Part shown: positions 55,283 through 63,994 of the stretch, one piece after another
Layout of the letters: every line of letters starts with the position of its first letter
How positions within the stretch are numbered: position 1 is the first letter of the stretch
From: Dactylosporangium sucinum
GTDB lineage: Bacteria; Actinomycetota; Actinomycetes; Mycobacteriales; Micromonosporaceae
NCBI RefSeq assembly: GCF_014647515.1
Contig: NZ_BMPI01000060.1
Location: forward strand, 1 to 64,000
Direction of reading: 5' to 3'
DNA: 64,000 nt
Notes under the pieces: generated by a model
Told to the model about the DNA's origin: nothing
Seen by the model: the letters and a program-made list of their open reading frames with translations, nothing else
Databases searched by the model: none
Position numbers and translations under genes: made by a program

Positions 55283-57739
55283 ATGCCAGTCTCGCGTCGA
55301 ACGCTCCTCAGGAGCGCGGCCGGCAGCGCCGCCGCCGTCGGAGCCACGACACTCGTCGAGCTGGGCACCACGGCGGCCGCCACCGCCGCCCGGCCCGACA
55401 CCGGCGTCTCGCTCTACGCCTTCCCGCTCTCCGCGGTCGCGCTGCTGACCAGCCCGTTCAGCGCCAACACCGCCCGCACCCAGTCCTACCTGCTGTTCCT
55501 CGACAACGACCGGATGCTGCACACGTTCCGGCTCAACGTCGGGCTGTCGTCGTCGGCCACCGCGTGCGGCGGCTGGGAGTCGCCGACCACCGAGCTGCGC
55601 GGGCACTCGATGGGGCACCTGCTCTCCGCCCTCGCCCAGGCCTACGCGAGCACCGGCAACACCGCGTTCAAGACCAAGGGCGACGCGCTCGTCACCGTCC
55701 TCGCCCAGTGCCAGGCCCGCGCCGCCACCGCGGGCTTCAACACCGGCTACCTCAGCGCGTTCCCGGAGAGTTTCATCGACCGGGTCGAGGCGCGGCAGTC
55801 GGTCTGGGCGCCGTACTACACCCTGCACAAGATCATGGCCGGGCTGCTCGACATGCACCTGCTGGCCGGCAACGCGCAGGCGCTCACCGTGCTCACCGGC
55901 ATGGCGTCGTGGGTGAAGTTCCGCAACGACCGGCTGACCCAGACCCAGCGGCAGAACATGCTCGACACCGAGTTCGGCGGCATGAACGAGGTGCTCACCA
56001 ACCTCTACCAGCTGACCGGCACCGCCGCGCACCTGGCCGCCGCGCAGCAGTTCGACCACGCCGAGATCTTCGACCCGCTGGCGTCCAACACCGACGCGCT
56101 GAACAACTACCACGCCAACACCCAGATCCCGAAGGTCGTCGGGGCGATCCGGGAGTACCACGCGACCGGCACCACGCGGTACCGGGACATCGCCGTGAAC
56201 TTCTGGGACATCGTCGTCGGGCACCACACGTACGCGATCGGCGGCAACTCCAACGGCGAGTACTTCAAGGCACCCGACCGCATCGCGAGCGAGCTGTCCG
56301 ACACCACCGCCGAGTGCTGCAACTCGTACAACATGCTCAAGCTCACCCGGCTGCTGTTCATGACCAACCCGGCGCGCGCCGACTACATGGACTACTACGA
56401 GAAGGCGCTGTACAACCACATCCTCGCCTCGCAGGACCCGAACTCGTCGCACGGCTTCCAGTGCTACTACGTGCCGCTGCGCGCGGGCGGCATCAAGACG
56501 TACAGCAACGACTACAACAGCTTCGTCTGCTGCCACGGCACCGGCATGGAGAGCAACACCAAGTACGGCGACACCATCTACCTCCACGACAACGCGAGCA
56601 CCCTCTACGTCAACCTGTTCATCCCGTCGGTGCTCACCTGGTCGGCCCGCGGCATCACGGTCCGCCAGGAGACGTCGTTCCCCGAGGCCGGCTCCACCCG
56701 GCTCACCGTCACCGGCTCCGGCGCGTTCACCATGCGCATCCGGATCCCCGGGTGGGCGAACGGCGCGGCGATCACCGTCAACGGCACCGCCCAGGCCGCA
56801 CCGGCGCCCGGCGCGTACGCCACGATCAACCGCACCTGGGCGTCGGGCGACGTCGTGCAGGTGACGCTGCCGATGGCGCTGACCCGCGAGGCGACCAACG
56901 ACAACAGCACCGTGCAGGCGGTCAAGGTCGGCCCGATCGTGCTGGCCGGGCTCTACGGGACGGCCAACCTCTCGGCGCTGCCGTCGCTGAACCCGTCGTC
57001 GCTGACGGCGACGTCGACGCCGTTGCAGTACACCGCCGGCGGGGTCACGCTCGCACCGTTCTACAAGGTGCACGGCCAGCGGTACTCCGTCTACTGGTCG
57101 GTGACGACGACCCAGCCGCTGCCGCAGTTCGTCGCCCACTACCCGTTCGACAGCGCGTACACCGACGCCACCGGCAACGGCAGGACCGCCACCGGCGTCA
57201 ACACGTCGTTCGTCGCCGGCCGCACCGGCGACGCGGTGAACCTCAACGGCACGAACGGCTACGTCGCGCTGCCCACCGGCATCCTCAACGGCGCGACGAA
57301 CTTCTCGATCGCGCTGTGGGTGCGCATCGACACGCTCACCACCTGGTCGCGGGTCTTCGACTTCGGCTCGGGCAGCGGCGTGAACATGTTCCTCACCCCG
57401 CGCTCCAGCACGGGCACGGCCCGGTTCGCGATCACGTCGTCCGGCTCGGGCGGGGAGCAGCGCATCGAGGCGCCGGCGGCGCTGCCGGCCGGGGCGTGGA
57501 CGCACGTCGCGGTGACCCGCAGCGGGAACCTCGGCATCCTGTACGTCAACGGGGCGGAGGTCGCCCGCAACACCGCCATGACCCTCAGCCCGTCGAACCT
57601 CGGCAACACCACGCAGAACTGGCTCGGCCGGTCGCAGTACGCGGACCCGTACCTCGACGGCGCGATCGACAGCGCCCGGCTCTACAGCCGGGCCCTGACC
57701 GCGGCGGAGGTGGCGTCGTTCGCCTCAAGCGGAACCTGA
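55283..57739 (+). CDS. Secreted GH127/GH146-type beta-L-arabinofuranosidase with LamG-like domain
   Basis: 818 residues, GGGAGGAA ribosome site. A TAT signal (VSRRTLLRSAAGSAAAVGA) exports the folded enzyme. The DUF1680-type barrel (about 45-610) has the zinc/nucleophile motifs AECCNSYN and FVCCHGTGMES. A LamG/concanavalin-like domain (about 625-818; LPQFVAHYPFDSAYTDATGNG to YLDGAIDSARLYSRALTAAE) binds sugar or surface glycans. It should trim arabinofuranose from polymers outside the cell, feeding the transporter just upstream. Confidence 0.9.
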   Translation: MPVSRRTLLRSAAGSAAAVGATTLVELGTTAAATAARPDTGVSLYAFPLSAVALLTSPFSANTARTQSYLLFLDNDRMLHTFRLNVGLSSSATACGGWESPTTELRGHSMGHLLSALAQAYASTGNTAFKTKGDALVTVLAQCQARAATAGFNTGYLSAFPESFIDRVEARQSVWAPYYTLHKIMAGLLDMHLLAGNAQALTVLTGMASWVKFRNDRLTQTQRQNMLDTEFGGMNEVLTNLYQLTGTAAHLAAAQQFDHAEIFDPLASNTDALNNYHANTQIPKVVGAIREYHATGTTRYRDIAVNFWDIVVGHHTYAIGGNSNGEYFKAPDRIASELSDTTAECCNSYNMLKLTRLLFMTNPARADYMDYYEKALYNHILASQDPNSSHGFQCYYVPLRAGGIKTYSNDYNSFVCCHGTGMESNTKYGDTIYLHDNASTLYVNLFIPSVLTWSARGITVRQETSFPEAGSTRLTVTGSGAFTMRIRIPGWANGAAITVNGTAQAAPAPGAYATINRTWASGDVVQVTLPMALTREATNDNSTVQAVKVGPIVLAGLYGTANLSALPSLNPSSLTATSTPLQYTAGGVTLAPFYKVHGQRYSVYWSVTTTQPLPQFVAHYPFDSAYTDATGNGRTATGVNTSFVAGRTGDAVNLNGTNGYVALPTGILNGATNFSIALWVRIDTLTTWSRVFDFGSGSGVNMFLTPRSSTGTARFAITSSGSGGEQRIEAPAALPAGAWTHVAVTRSGNLGILYVNGAEVARNTAMTLSPSNLGNTTQNWLGRSQYADPYLDGAIDSARLYSRALTAAEVASFASSGT

Positions 57740-58630
57740 CGCCTCCAGGCTCGCCCTGACCTTCTGCAGGGTGCGCCGGGTCGCCGCGTCGACGGTGGGG
57801 AAGTGCGCGCCGATGCCGAGCAGGGCATCGGCGATCACCGCCGACGCGGCGAGCCGGGCGAACCACTTGCGGTCGGCCGGGATCACGTGCCACGGCGCCC
57901 ACGGGGTGCTCGTGCTCGAGAGCATGTCGCCGTACGCGGCCTGGTAGTCGTCCCAGCGCCGGCGCTCCTGCACGTCGCTCATCGAGAACTTCCAGTTCTT
58001 GTCCGGCCGGTCGATCCGCTGCAGCAGGCGCTGCCGCTGCTCCTCCTTCGACACGTTGAGGAACAGCTTCACGATCCGGAACCCGCTGCCGACCAGGTGG
58101 CGCTCCCAGGCGTTGATCGTGCGGTACCGCCGCCGCCACACGTTCCCGTGGCGCGCGGACGGCGGGATACGCTGGCGGTCGAGCAGCTCCGGGTGCACCC
58201 GGACGACGAGGACCTCCTCGTAGTGCGACCGGTTGAAGATGGCGATCTCACCCCGGCCGGGCAGCCGCTTCGTGTACCGCCACAGAAAGTCGTGGTCGAG
58301 CTCCTCGGCCGAGGGCTGCTTGAAGCTGTGCACGTGCACGCCCTGCGGGTTCACGCCGCTCATGACGTGCCGGATCGTGCTGTCCTTGCCGGCCGCGTCG
58401 AGCGCCTGGAGCACCACGAGCAGCCCGTGGGTGCGCTGCGCGGCGAGCTTCGCCTGCTGGTCGGCGAGCAGCTCGACACCGCGCCGGAGGATCTCGGCGC
58501 CGTCCTTCTTCCGGGCCAGCCGCGCCTTGTACCGCGGGTCGAAGTCCCGCGGCAGCCGCACGCGCGTGTCGGGCGGCACCCGCAGCGGCGCGATCACCTC
58601 CCGGATCCGCCGCACCATCTGGTCAGCCAT
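57725..58630 (-). CDS. PPK2-family polyphosphate kinase
   Basis: 301 residues. Walker A is LQALDAAGKDSTIRHVM and the lid/Walker B region reads FLWRYTKRLPGRGEIAIFNRSHYEEV; both are PPK2 signatures. It phosphorylates nucleoside mono- or diphosphates with polyphosphate, or the reverse. The gene overlaps the convergent GH gene by 15 bases and has no operon partner. The acceptor nucleotide is not predictable here. Confidence 0.95.
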   Translation of the reverse strand: MADQMVRRIREVIAPLRVPPDTRVRLPRDFDPRYKARLARKKDGAEILRRGVELLADQQAKLAAQRTHGLLVVLQALDAAGKDSTIRHVMSGVNPQGVHVHSFKQPSAEELDHDFLWRYTKRLPGRGEIAIFNRSHYEEVLVVRVHPELLDRQRIPPSARHGNVWRRRYRTINAWERHLVGSGFRIVKLFLNVSKEEQRQRLLQRIDRPDKNWKFSMSDVQERRRWDDYQAAYGDMLSSTSTPWAPWHVIPADRKWFARLAASAVIADALLGIGAHFPTVDAATRRTLQKVRASLEASGSA

Positions 58631-58720
58631 CGGCCCGGCCTACCCGCCGCCCCCGCCTCCACCCGCCCCGGTCCACGACGTCACCCACCCGCTCCCCCTG
58701 GCGCTGCCGCGGCCCCGGTT

Positions 58721-58780
58721 CATGATCGTGGGAAGCATCTGGTCGCTGGGAGGGGCAGCCGGAAGCTTCCCTTGATCATG
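58721..58780. repeat. Intergenic palindrome, family B copy 3 (diverged)
   Basis: Arms 58721-58739 and 58762-58780 share CATGATC / GATCATG ends and GGGAAGC / GCTTCCC inside, with three mismatches. It lies between the tandem MarR and PPK2 genes, in the 174-base gap, which holds nothing else recognisable. Confidence 0.65.
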
Positions 58781-58804
58781 GAGCCGGCGGCGGGTGGGAG
58801 GGTG

Positions 58805-59260
58805 TCAGGAACGGGTTGCTGCGATCACCTCGGTCAGCACCGCGTGCAGGTGCTGGAGGTCCTCCAGCGGCATGCCCAGGCGATCCACCACCGCCGCCGG
58901 GATCTTCTCCGCCTCCGCCCGCAGCGCCCGGCCCGCCTCCGTCAGCGTCACCGCCAGCGCCCGCTCGTCCGAGCGGGACCGCTCGCGCGTCACGTAGCCC
59001 GCCGACTCCAGCCGCTTCAGCAGCGGCGACAGCGTGCCCGGATCCAGCTGCAGCAGGCGGCTCAGGTCGGTCACCGACAGCGGCGCGTGCTGCCACAGCG
59101 CCAGCATCACCAGGTACTGCGGATGCGTCAGCCCCATCGGCTCCAGCAGCGGCCGGTAGACGCCGATCACGCTGCGCGCCGCCACCGCCAGCGCGAAGCA
59201 CACCTGGCGCTCCAGGGCGAGCGGGTCGGGAACCGGGTCTGCGGCGTTCGTCACGACCAC
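58805..59260 (-). CDS. MarR-family regulator
   Basis: 151 residues; GTG at 59260 chosen, with 59263 and 59254 also possible. The winged helix is LTHPQYLVMLALWQHAPLSVTDLSRLLQLDPGTLSPLLKRLESAGYVTRERS. The Cys in RQVCFALAVAARS near residue 16 fits the OhrR-like branch, where an N-terminal Cys senses peroxides. A 29-bp dyad lies between it and the divergent 46-residue gene, so autoregulation is likely. Confidence 0.9.
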   Translation of the reverse strand: MVVTNAADPVPDPLALERQVCFALAVAARSVIGVYRPLLEPMGLTHPQYLVMLALWQHAPLSVTDLSRLLQLDPGTLSPLLKRLESAGYVTRERSRSDERALAVTLTEAGRALRAEAEKIPAAVVDRLGMPLEDLQHLHAVLTEVIAATRS

Positions 59261-59300
59261 CACTATGCCCTGTTCCGGAATGCGGCCCGCATGGCAAACT

Positions 59301-59329
59301 CTTGGCACACAAATAATTTGTACACCAAG
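59301..59329. promoter_or_regulatory. MarR operator, 29-bp dyad
   Basis: ACAAAT-A-ATTTGT (59309-59321) is nested inside CTTGG (59301-59305) / CCAAG (59325-59329), all centred on 59315. It is A/T-rich in a GC-rich background and lies between the MarR start and the small gene at 59339. Confidence 0.75.
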
Positions 59330-59338
59330 GATGGCGTG

Positions 59339-59479
59339 ATGGCGAAGCGTGACCGGATCGGTGACTTCCTGTTCAAGATCTTCGGGCCGGCGACCGTCGA
59401 GGGTGCGATGCAGGGCTGGAGCCCCGAGGCCAAAGCGCAGTGGAAGCGGCTGCAGGAGGCCAACCGCGAAAAGAAGTAG
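59339..59479 (+). CDS. 46-residue basic hypothetical protein
   Basis: MAKRDRIGDFLFKIFGPATV continues with EGAMQGWSPEAKAQWKRLQE and ends NREKK. AAGGA is 7 bases upstream. It has a short amphipathic start and a charged helix. Control by the MarR dyad is likely. I recall small proteins like this in actinomycetes but no function. Confidence 0.75.
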   Translation: MAKRDRIGDFLFKIFGPATVEGAMQGWSPEAKAQWKRLQEANREKK

Positions 59480-59484
59480 CTCGC

Positions 59485-59500
59485 ATCCCAGATCTGGGAT
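59485..59500. promoter_or_regulatory. 16-bp perfect palindrome upstream of the XRE gene
   Basis: ATCCCAGATCTGGGAT, 12 bases before the GTG at 59513, with a weaker ATCGTCCCGGAT half nearby (59501-59512). Probably the XRE-cupin operator. Confidence 0.65.
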
Positions 59501-59512
59501 ATCGTCCCGGAT

Positions 59513-60076
59513 GTGGGAGCAACCGAGCTTGAACAGCGGCTCGCCGGGCGGCTCGCCGAGCTGCGCACCGAGCGCGGATGGTCGCTCGACGACCTCGCGC
59601 AGCGTGCGGACGTGAGCCGCTCGACCCTGTCCCGGCTCGAGCGCGGCGAGATCAGCCCGACCGCGTCCCTGCTCAACAAGCTCTGCGCGGCGTACGGCCG
59701 CACCCTTTCACGGCTGCTCGCCGAGGTCGAGCCCGAGCCGCCCCGGCTGGTGCCGGCCGACCGGCAGCCGGTCTGGGAGGACCACGCCTCCGGCTTCGTG
59801 CGGCGCTCCGTCTCGCCGCCGCACCCGGGGCTGCGCGGCGAGGTCGTCGAGGGCACGCTGCGGCCGGGCGCCGACATCGAGTACGACGTGCCGCCCGTCG
59901 CCGGCCTGGAGCACCACCTGTGGATGCTCGGCGGCGCACTCTCGCTCACGGTCGGCGCCGCCGAGCACCGGCTGACCACGGGCGACTGCCTGCGATACCG
60001 CCTCTGGGGACGATCGAGGTTCCACTGCCCGGGGCCGGACCCCGCGCGCTACGTCCTGCTCATCGTCCTGCCGTAA
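59513..60076 (+). CDS. XRE-family regulator with C-terminal cupin
   Basis: 187 residues from GTG 59513, with no ribosome site, so perhaps leaderless. The helix-turn-helix is LAELRTERGWSLDDLAQRADVSRSTLSRLERGEISPTASLLNKL (about 13-56), and the cupin half (VVEGTLRPGADIEYDVPPVAGLEHHLWMLGGAL) binds a small ligand. The GNAT gene starts 14 bases after its stop, so they form an operon and the pair probably handles the same compound. Confidence 0.92.
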   Translation: MGATELEQRLAGRLAELRTERGWSLDDLAQRADVSRSTLSRLERGEISPTASLLNKLCAAYGRTLSRLLAEVEPEPPRLVPADRQPVWEDHASGFVRRSVSPPHPGLRGEVVEGTLRPGADIEYDVPPVAGLEHHLWMLGGALSLTVGAAEHRLTTGDCLRYRLWGRSRFHCPGPDPARYVLLIVLP

Positions 60077-60090
60077 CGGGAGGGGCCCAC

Positions 60091-60615
60091 ATGATCCGGA
60101 AACTCGGCGCCGACGCCTACACCGACACCGCCGACGACCTCGGCCGCGTGCTCGCCGACGCGGTCGCCGGCGGCGCCTCGCTCGGCTTCCGTGACCCGTT
60201 CGGCCCCGAGCAGGCGGCCGAGTGGTGGCGGGCCCGCGGCCCCGCGGTGGCCGACGGCAGCCTCACCGTCTGGGCGGCACACGACCACGGCGGCGCGATC
60301 GTCGGCACGGTCAGCCTCGCGTCCGAGCCGAAGGCCAACGGCCGCCACCGGGGCGAGGTCGTCAAGCTCATCGTGCACCGCGCCGCCCGCGGCCGGGGCC
60401 TGGGCCGGGCGCTGCTGGAGACCGCCGAGCGGGCCGCCGCCGGCCGCGGCATCAGCCTGCTGCTGCTCGACACCGCCAAGGACAGCCCGGCCGAGCGGCT
60501 GTACGAGACGGCCGGCTGGACCCGGTACGGCGTCGTGCCCGACTACGCCGCGAACCCGGCCGGCGTGCTGGAGGATTGCAGCTTCTTCTACAAACGCCTT
60601 GACGCCCGTGTTTGA
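60091..60615 (+). CDS. GNAT-family N-acetyltransferase
   Basis: 174 residues, GGGAGGGG ribosome site. Motif A VVKLIVHRAARGRGLGRALLETAERAA and motif B LLLLDTAKDSPAERLYETAGW are canonical. Coupled with the XRE-cupin regulator. Such pairs often acetylate and detoxify a small amine or antibiotic; the target is unknown. Confidence 0.93.
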   Translation: MIRKLGADAYTDTADDLGRVLADAVAGGASLGFRDPFGPEQAAEWWRARGPAVADGSLTVWAAHDHGGAIVGTVSLASEPKANGRHRGEVVKLIVHRAARGRGLGRALLETAERAAAGRGISLLLLDTAKDSPAERLYETAGWTRYGVVPDYAANPAGVLEDCSFFYKRLDARV

Positions 60616-60646
60616 CTGCGAACAGACGCCAGGAAAGGAGACCGTC

Positions 60647-60754
60647 GTGCGAGCAACCTTCATGTCCACCCACCCAATCCTCGGACCAAGGGACATGACG
60701 CTTGCCTTCGCGCATCCTCAACCTCGGCATCCTGGCGCACGTCGACGCCGGTAA
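60647..60754 (+). CDS. Candidate leader peptide ahead of the ribosomal protection gene
   Basis: GTG 60647, six bases after AGGAAAGGAG, the best ribosome site in this stretch, opens a 35-codon frame: MRATFMSTHPILGPRDMTLA and then FAHPQPRHPGARRRR. It overlaps the first 53 bases of the TetM-like gene in another frame. A strongly translated short frame before a ribosome-protection gene is the layout of a stalling leader that couples drug exposure to expression. Confidence 0.55.
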   Translation: MRATFMSTHPILGPRDMTLAFAHPQPRHPGARRRR

Positions 60755-62618
60755 GACCAGCCTCACCGAGCGGCTCCTGCACGCCGCCGGCGTCATCGAC
60801 GAGCTCGGCAGCGTCGACGACGGCAGCACGCAGACCGACTCGCTCGACCTCGAACGGCGCCGGGGCATCACCATCCGCTCGGCCGTCGTGTCGTTCGCGA
60901 TCGACGACGTCACCGTCAACCTCATCGACACGCCCGGCCACCCCGACTTCATCGCGGAGGTGGAGCGGGTCCTCGGCGTGCTCGACGGCGCCGTGCTCGT
61001 CGTCTCCGCCGTCGAGGGCGTGCAGGCGCAGACCCGCATCCTGATGCGCACCCTGCGCCGGCTGCGCATCCCGACCATCATCTTCATCAACAAGACCGAC
61101 CGGCGCGGCGCCGACCCCGAGCGGGTGCTCGGCGAGCTCGCGGTCAAGCTCGCCCCGGCCTGGAAGGACGTCGTCGAGGCCCTGGCCGACCACGACGACG
61201 AGCTGCTCGAGGCGTTCGTCGCCGGCCGCGCGGTGCCCGCCGCCGAGGTGCGGGCGAAGCTCGCCCAGCAGACCCGGGCGTTGCAGCTGCATCCGGTGTA
61301 CAAGGGAAGCGCCATCACCGGCGAGGGCATCGACGCGCTCACCGCCGCGATCCGCGACTGCCTGCCCACCGGGGACGGCGACCCGTCCGGGCCGGTGTCC
61401 GGCACCGTGTTCAAGGTGGAGCGGGGGCCGGCGGGGGAGAAGGTGGCGTACGTGCGGATGTTCTCCGGCGCCGTCCACGTCCGCGACCACCTCCTCCAAG
61501 AGAAGGTCACCGCCATCGGCGTCTTCGACGCGGGCCGGGTAGTGCGCCGCGACGCCGTCACCGCCGGGCGGATCGCCAAGCTGTGGGGCCTGGCGTCGGT
61601 GCGGATCGGCGACCCGGTCGGCGAGCCGCCCTTGGGCGCCGGCCGCCAGTTCGCGCCGCCGACCCTGGAGAGCGTCGTGGTGCCGGCCGACCCGGCCGAG
61701 CGCGGCGCCCTGCACGCGGCCCTCGCCCGGCTCGCCGAGCAGGACCCGCTCATCGACCTGCGGGCCGAGGACCTGCGCGTCTCGCTCTACGGCGAGGTGC
61801 AGAAGGAGGTCGTCGAGGCCACCTTGCGCGACGAGTACGGCCTCGCGGTCACCTTCCGGGAGAGCACCACGATCTGCGTCGAGCGCCCGGCCGGCACCGG
61901 CGCCGCGGTCGAGCACATCGGCGTCGCCCCGAACCCGTTCCTCGCCACGGTCGGGCTGCGGGTCGACCCGGCGCCGTCCGGCTCCGGCGTCGCGTTCCGG
62001 CTCGGGGTCGAGCGCGGCTCGATGCCGCCGGCGTTCTTCGCCGCGGTCGAGGAGACCGTCCACGAGACGCTCCGGGCGGGGCTGCACGGCTGGCGCACCA
62101 CCGACTGCGTGGTCACCATGACCCACGCCGGCTACTGGGCCCGGCAGAGCCACGCCCACGGCACGTTCGACAAGAGCATGTCGAGCACGGCCGGCGACTT
62201 CCGGAACCTGACCCCGCTCGTCCTCATGGACGCGCTGCGCGAGGCCGGCACCGCCGTGCTCGAGCCCGTCCACCGGTTCCGGTTGGAGTTCCCCCCGGAC
62301 GTTTCAGGTGTGGTACTGCGGGCGCTCGGCCGCCACCGCGCCGTGCCCCTGCTGAGCCTGCCCGGACGGCTGGAGGGTGACGTGCCGGCCGCCGACGTCC
62401 ACGGGCTGCAGCAGGCGCTGCCCGGCCTGACCCGCGGTGAGGGCGTCCTGGAGTACGACTTCGACCGCTACGAGCTTGTGCGCGGCCCGGTGCCCGAGCG
62501 CCCGCGCACCGGCCCCAACCCGGCGGACCGCCCGGCCCGCACCGCCGGCGGCCTCGTCCGTCCGGCCGGCCGGGACATCCGGGTCGCACCCCGGACAGCT
62601 CCCCGGACGCACCCGTAA
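60702..62618 (+). CDS. TetM-like ribosomal protection GTPase (EF-G superfamily)
   Basis: 638 residues from TTG 60702 with AAGGGA 8 bases upstream. G1 is HVDAGKTS (13-20), DTPGH (76-80) and NKTD (130-133); RGITIRS is the switch. Domains II-V follow as in TetM/TetO, and FDKSMSSTAGDFRNLTPLVLM corresponds to the domain IV tip loop and C-terminal helix. These proteins remove tetracycline from the ribosome using GTP. Actinomycete homologues are frequent and may protect against other translation inhibitors; this one is not proven to confer resistance. Confidence 0.9.
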   Translation: MPSRILNLGILAHVDAGKTSLTERLLHAAGVIDELGSVDDGSTQTDSLDLERRRGITIRSAVVSFAIDDVTVNLIDTPGHPDFIAEVERVLGVLDGAVLVVSAVEGVQAQTRILMRTLRRLRIPTIIFINKTDRRGADPERVLGELAVKLAPAWKDVVEALADHDDELLEAFVAGRAVPAAEVRAKLAQQTRALQLHPVYKGSAITGEGIDALTAAIRDCLPTGDGDPSGPVSGTVFKVERGPAGEKVAYVRMFSGAVHVRDHLLQEKVTAIGVFDAGRVVRRDAVTAGRIAKLWGLASVRIGDPVGEPPLGAGRQFAPPTLESVVVPADPAERGALHAALARLAEQDPLIDLRAEDLRVSLYGEVQKEVVEATLRDEYGLAVTFRESTTICVERPAGTGAAVEHIGVAPNPFLATVGLRVDPAPSGSGVAFRLGVERGSMPPAFFAAVEETVHETLRAGLHGWRTTDCVVTMTHAGYWARQSHAHGTFDKSMSSTAGDFRNLTPLVLMDALREAGTAVLEPVHRFRLEFPPDVSGVVLRALGRHRAVPLLSLPGRLEGDVPAADVHGLQQALPGLTRGEGVLEYDFDRYELVRGPVPERPRTGPNPADRPARTAGGLVRPAGRDIRVAPRTAPRTHP

Positions 62619-62629
62619 GGTTCGATGGC

Positions 62630-63397
62630 ATGACGTACGACACCTGGGAGGCCGGCGACGCCTACGACGCGTACGTCGGCCGCTGGAGCCGCCGCGTGGC
62701 GGCCGTCTTCCTGACCCGCCTGGCCCGCCCGGCGGGCGGCCGCTGGCTCGACCTCGGCTGCGGCACCGGCGCCCTGTCCGCGGCGGTGCCGCAGCCGTCG
62801 TTGCTGGCCGGCGTCGACCGCTCCCTCGGCTTCGTCCGGGCCGCCCGCGCGGCGGTCCCGCACGCCGTGTTCACGGTCGCGGACGCGCGAGCCCTGCCGT
62901 ATCCGACCGCCACCTTCGACACGGTGATCAGCGGCCTGGCCCTCAACTTCGTCCCCGGCCCGGCCGCCGGCCCGGTCGGGGAATGCGCCCGGGTCACGGC
63001 ACCCGGCGGCGTGGTCGCGGCCTACGTCTGGGACTACGCCGGGGGCATGGACATGATGCGGCGCTTCTGGCAGGCGGCGATCGCCGTCGACCCGGCCGCC
63101 GCCGCACTCGACGAGGGCCCGCGCTTCCCGCTCTGCGACCCGGACGCCCTGCGCGCGGCCTGGTCGGCGGCGGGGCTGCGCGACGTCGCGGTGGCCCCGA
63201 TCGAGATCGAGACCACCTTCGCGGACTTCGCCGACTACTGGACCCCGTTCCTGGGCGGCCAGGGGGCGGCCCCCGGCTACCTGATGTCCCTGCCCGAGGC
63301 GCACCGCGCGGCGATCCGCGACCGGGTGCGGGCCGCCCTCCCGGACGGCCCGTTCACCCTGCCGGCCCGCGCCTGGTCAGTCGCCGGCACCGCGTGA
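62630..63397 (+). CDS. Class I SAM-dependent methyltransferase
   Basis: 255 residues. The SAM-binding motif I is WLDLGCGTGALSAAV, with GVDRSLGFVRAARA as motif II and DTVISGLALNFVPG as motif IV (Methyltransf_11 type). It starts 11 bases after the TetM-like stop and is probably co-transcribed. Its end overlaps the convergent DUF998 gene by 21 bases. Small-molecule substrate unknown. Confidence 0.92.
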   Translation: MTYDTWEAGDAYDAYVGRWSRRVAAVFLTRLARPAGGRWLDLGCGTGALSAAVPQPSLLAGVDRSLGFVRAARAAVPHAVFTVADARALPYPTATFDTVISGLALNFVPGPAAGPVGECARVTAPGGVVAAYVWDYAGGMDMMRRFWQAAIAVDPAAAALDEGPRFPLCDPDALRAAWSAAGLRDVAVAPIEIETTFADFADYWTPFLGGQGAAPGYLMSLPEAHRAAIRDRVRAALPDGPFTLPARAWSVAGTA

Positions 63398-63994
63398 GGC
63401 CACCCGGAGCAGCGCGGCGGCGATCCACAGCCAGGCGACGGCGTCGCCCAGGAAGAGGGTGAGGAAACCGGCCGCGCCGCCGGTCATGGCCCAGGCGAGC
63501 CCGGCCGCGAACAGCGCGCCGGCCGTCCGGCCGGTCCAGCGCCACGTGCCGGCGAGGCGGCGGGACAGGACGAAGCACAGGGCGATCATCGAGAGGAACG
63601 ACAGGCTGCCGCCCACGTTGTGCAGGACGAAGTGCCAGCTGAGCGACGACGGCGGGCCGGCCGGGGTGCCGATCGGGAAGCCGTCGGACGGGTCCATCCG
63701 GAAGACCGCCGCGATCAGCAGCCCGATGCCGATCAGGGCGAGCAGGCGCGGGGTCCAGCCGCCCACCAGGCGGCGGGCGGCGGGGACGGCGGCCACGGTG
63801 AGCAGGCCGGTCACGGCGAAGACCGTGGTCTGGATCCAGCCCAGGTCGCCCAGGGCGAGCATGCTCACGGGGTGGCGGGTGAGGTCGTAGCCGTCGCGGG
63901 TCGCGGCCTGCGCCAGCGCGGCGGCGACGAACACGGGGGCGGCGACGGCGGCGGCCGCCACGGTGCGGGTGGTCGGGGTGGTCGGGGTGGTCAT
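63377..63994 (-). CDS. DUF998-family membrane protein
   Basis: 205 residues with about six membrane segments. The DUF998 landmarks are YDLTRHPVSMLALGDLGWIQTTVFAVTG near the start, FRMDPSDGFPIGTPAGPPSS and WHFVLHNVGGSLSFLSMIA. N-terminal Thr/Pro repeats precede the first helix. Function of the family is not established. Confidence 0.9.
   Translation of the reverse strand: MTTPTTPTTRTVAAAAVAAPVFVAAALAQAATRDGYDLTRHPVSMLALGDLGWIQTTVFAVTGLLTVAAVPAARRLVGGWTPRLLALIGIGLLIAAVFRMDPSDGFPIGTPAGPPSSLSWHFVLHNVGGSLSFLSMIALCFVLSRRLAGTWRWTGRTAGALFAAGLAWAMTGGAAGFLTLFLGDAVAWLWIAAALLRVASRGAGD

Noticed and set aside
60612..60640. A -35 TTGACT with promoter before the TetM-like leader
   Set aside because: At the right spacing the -10 position reads AAGGAG, which is the ribosome site, not a -10.
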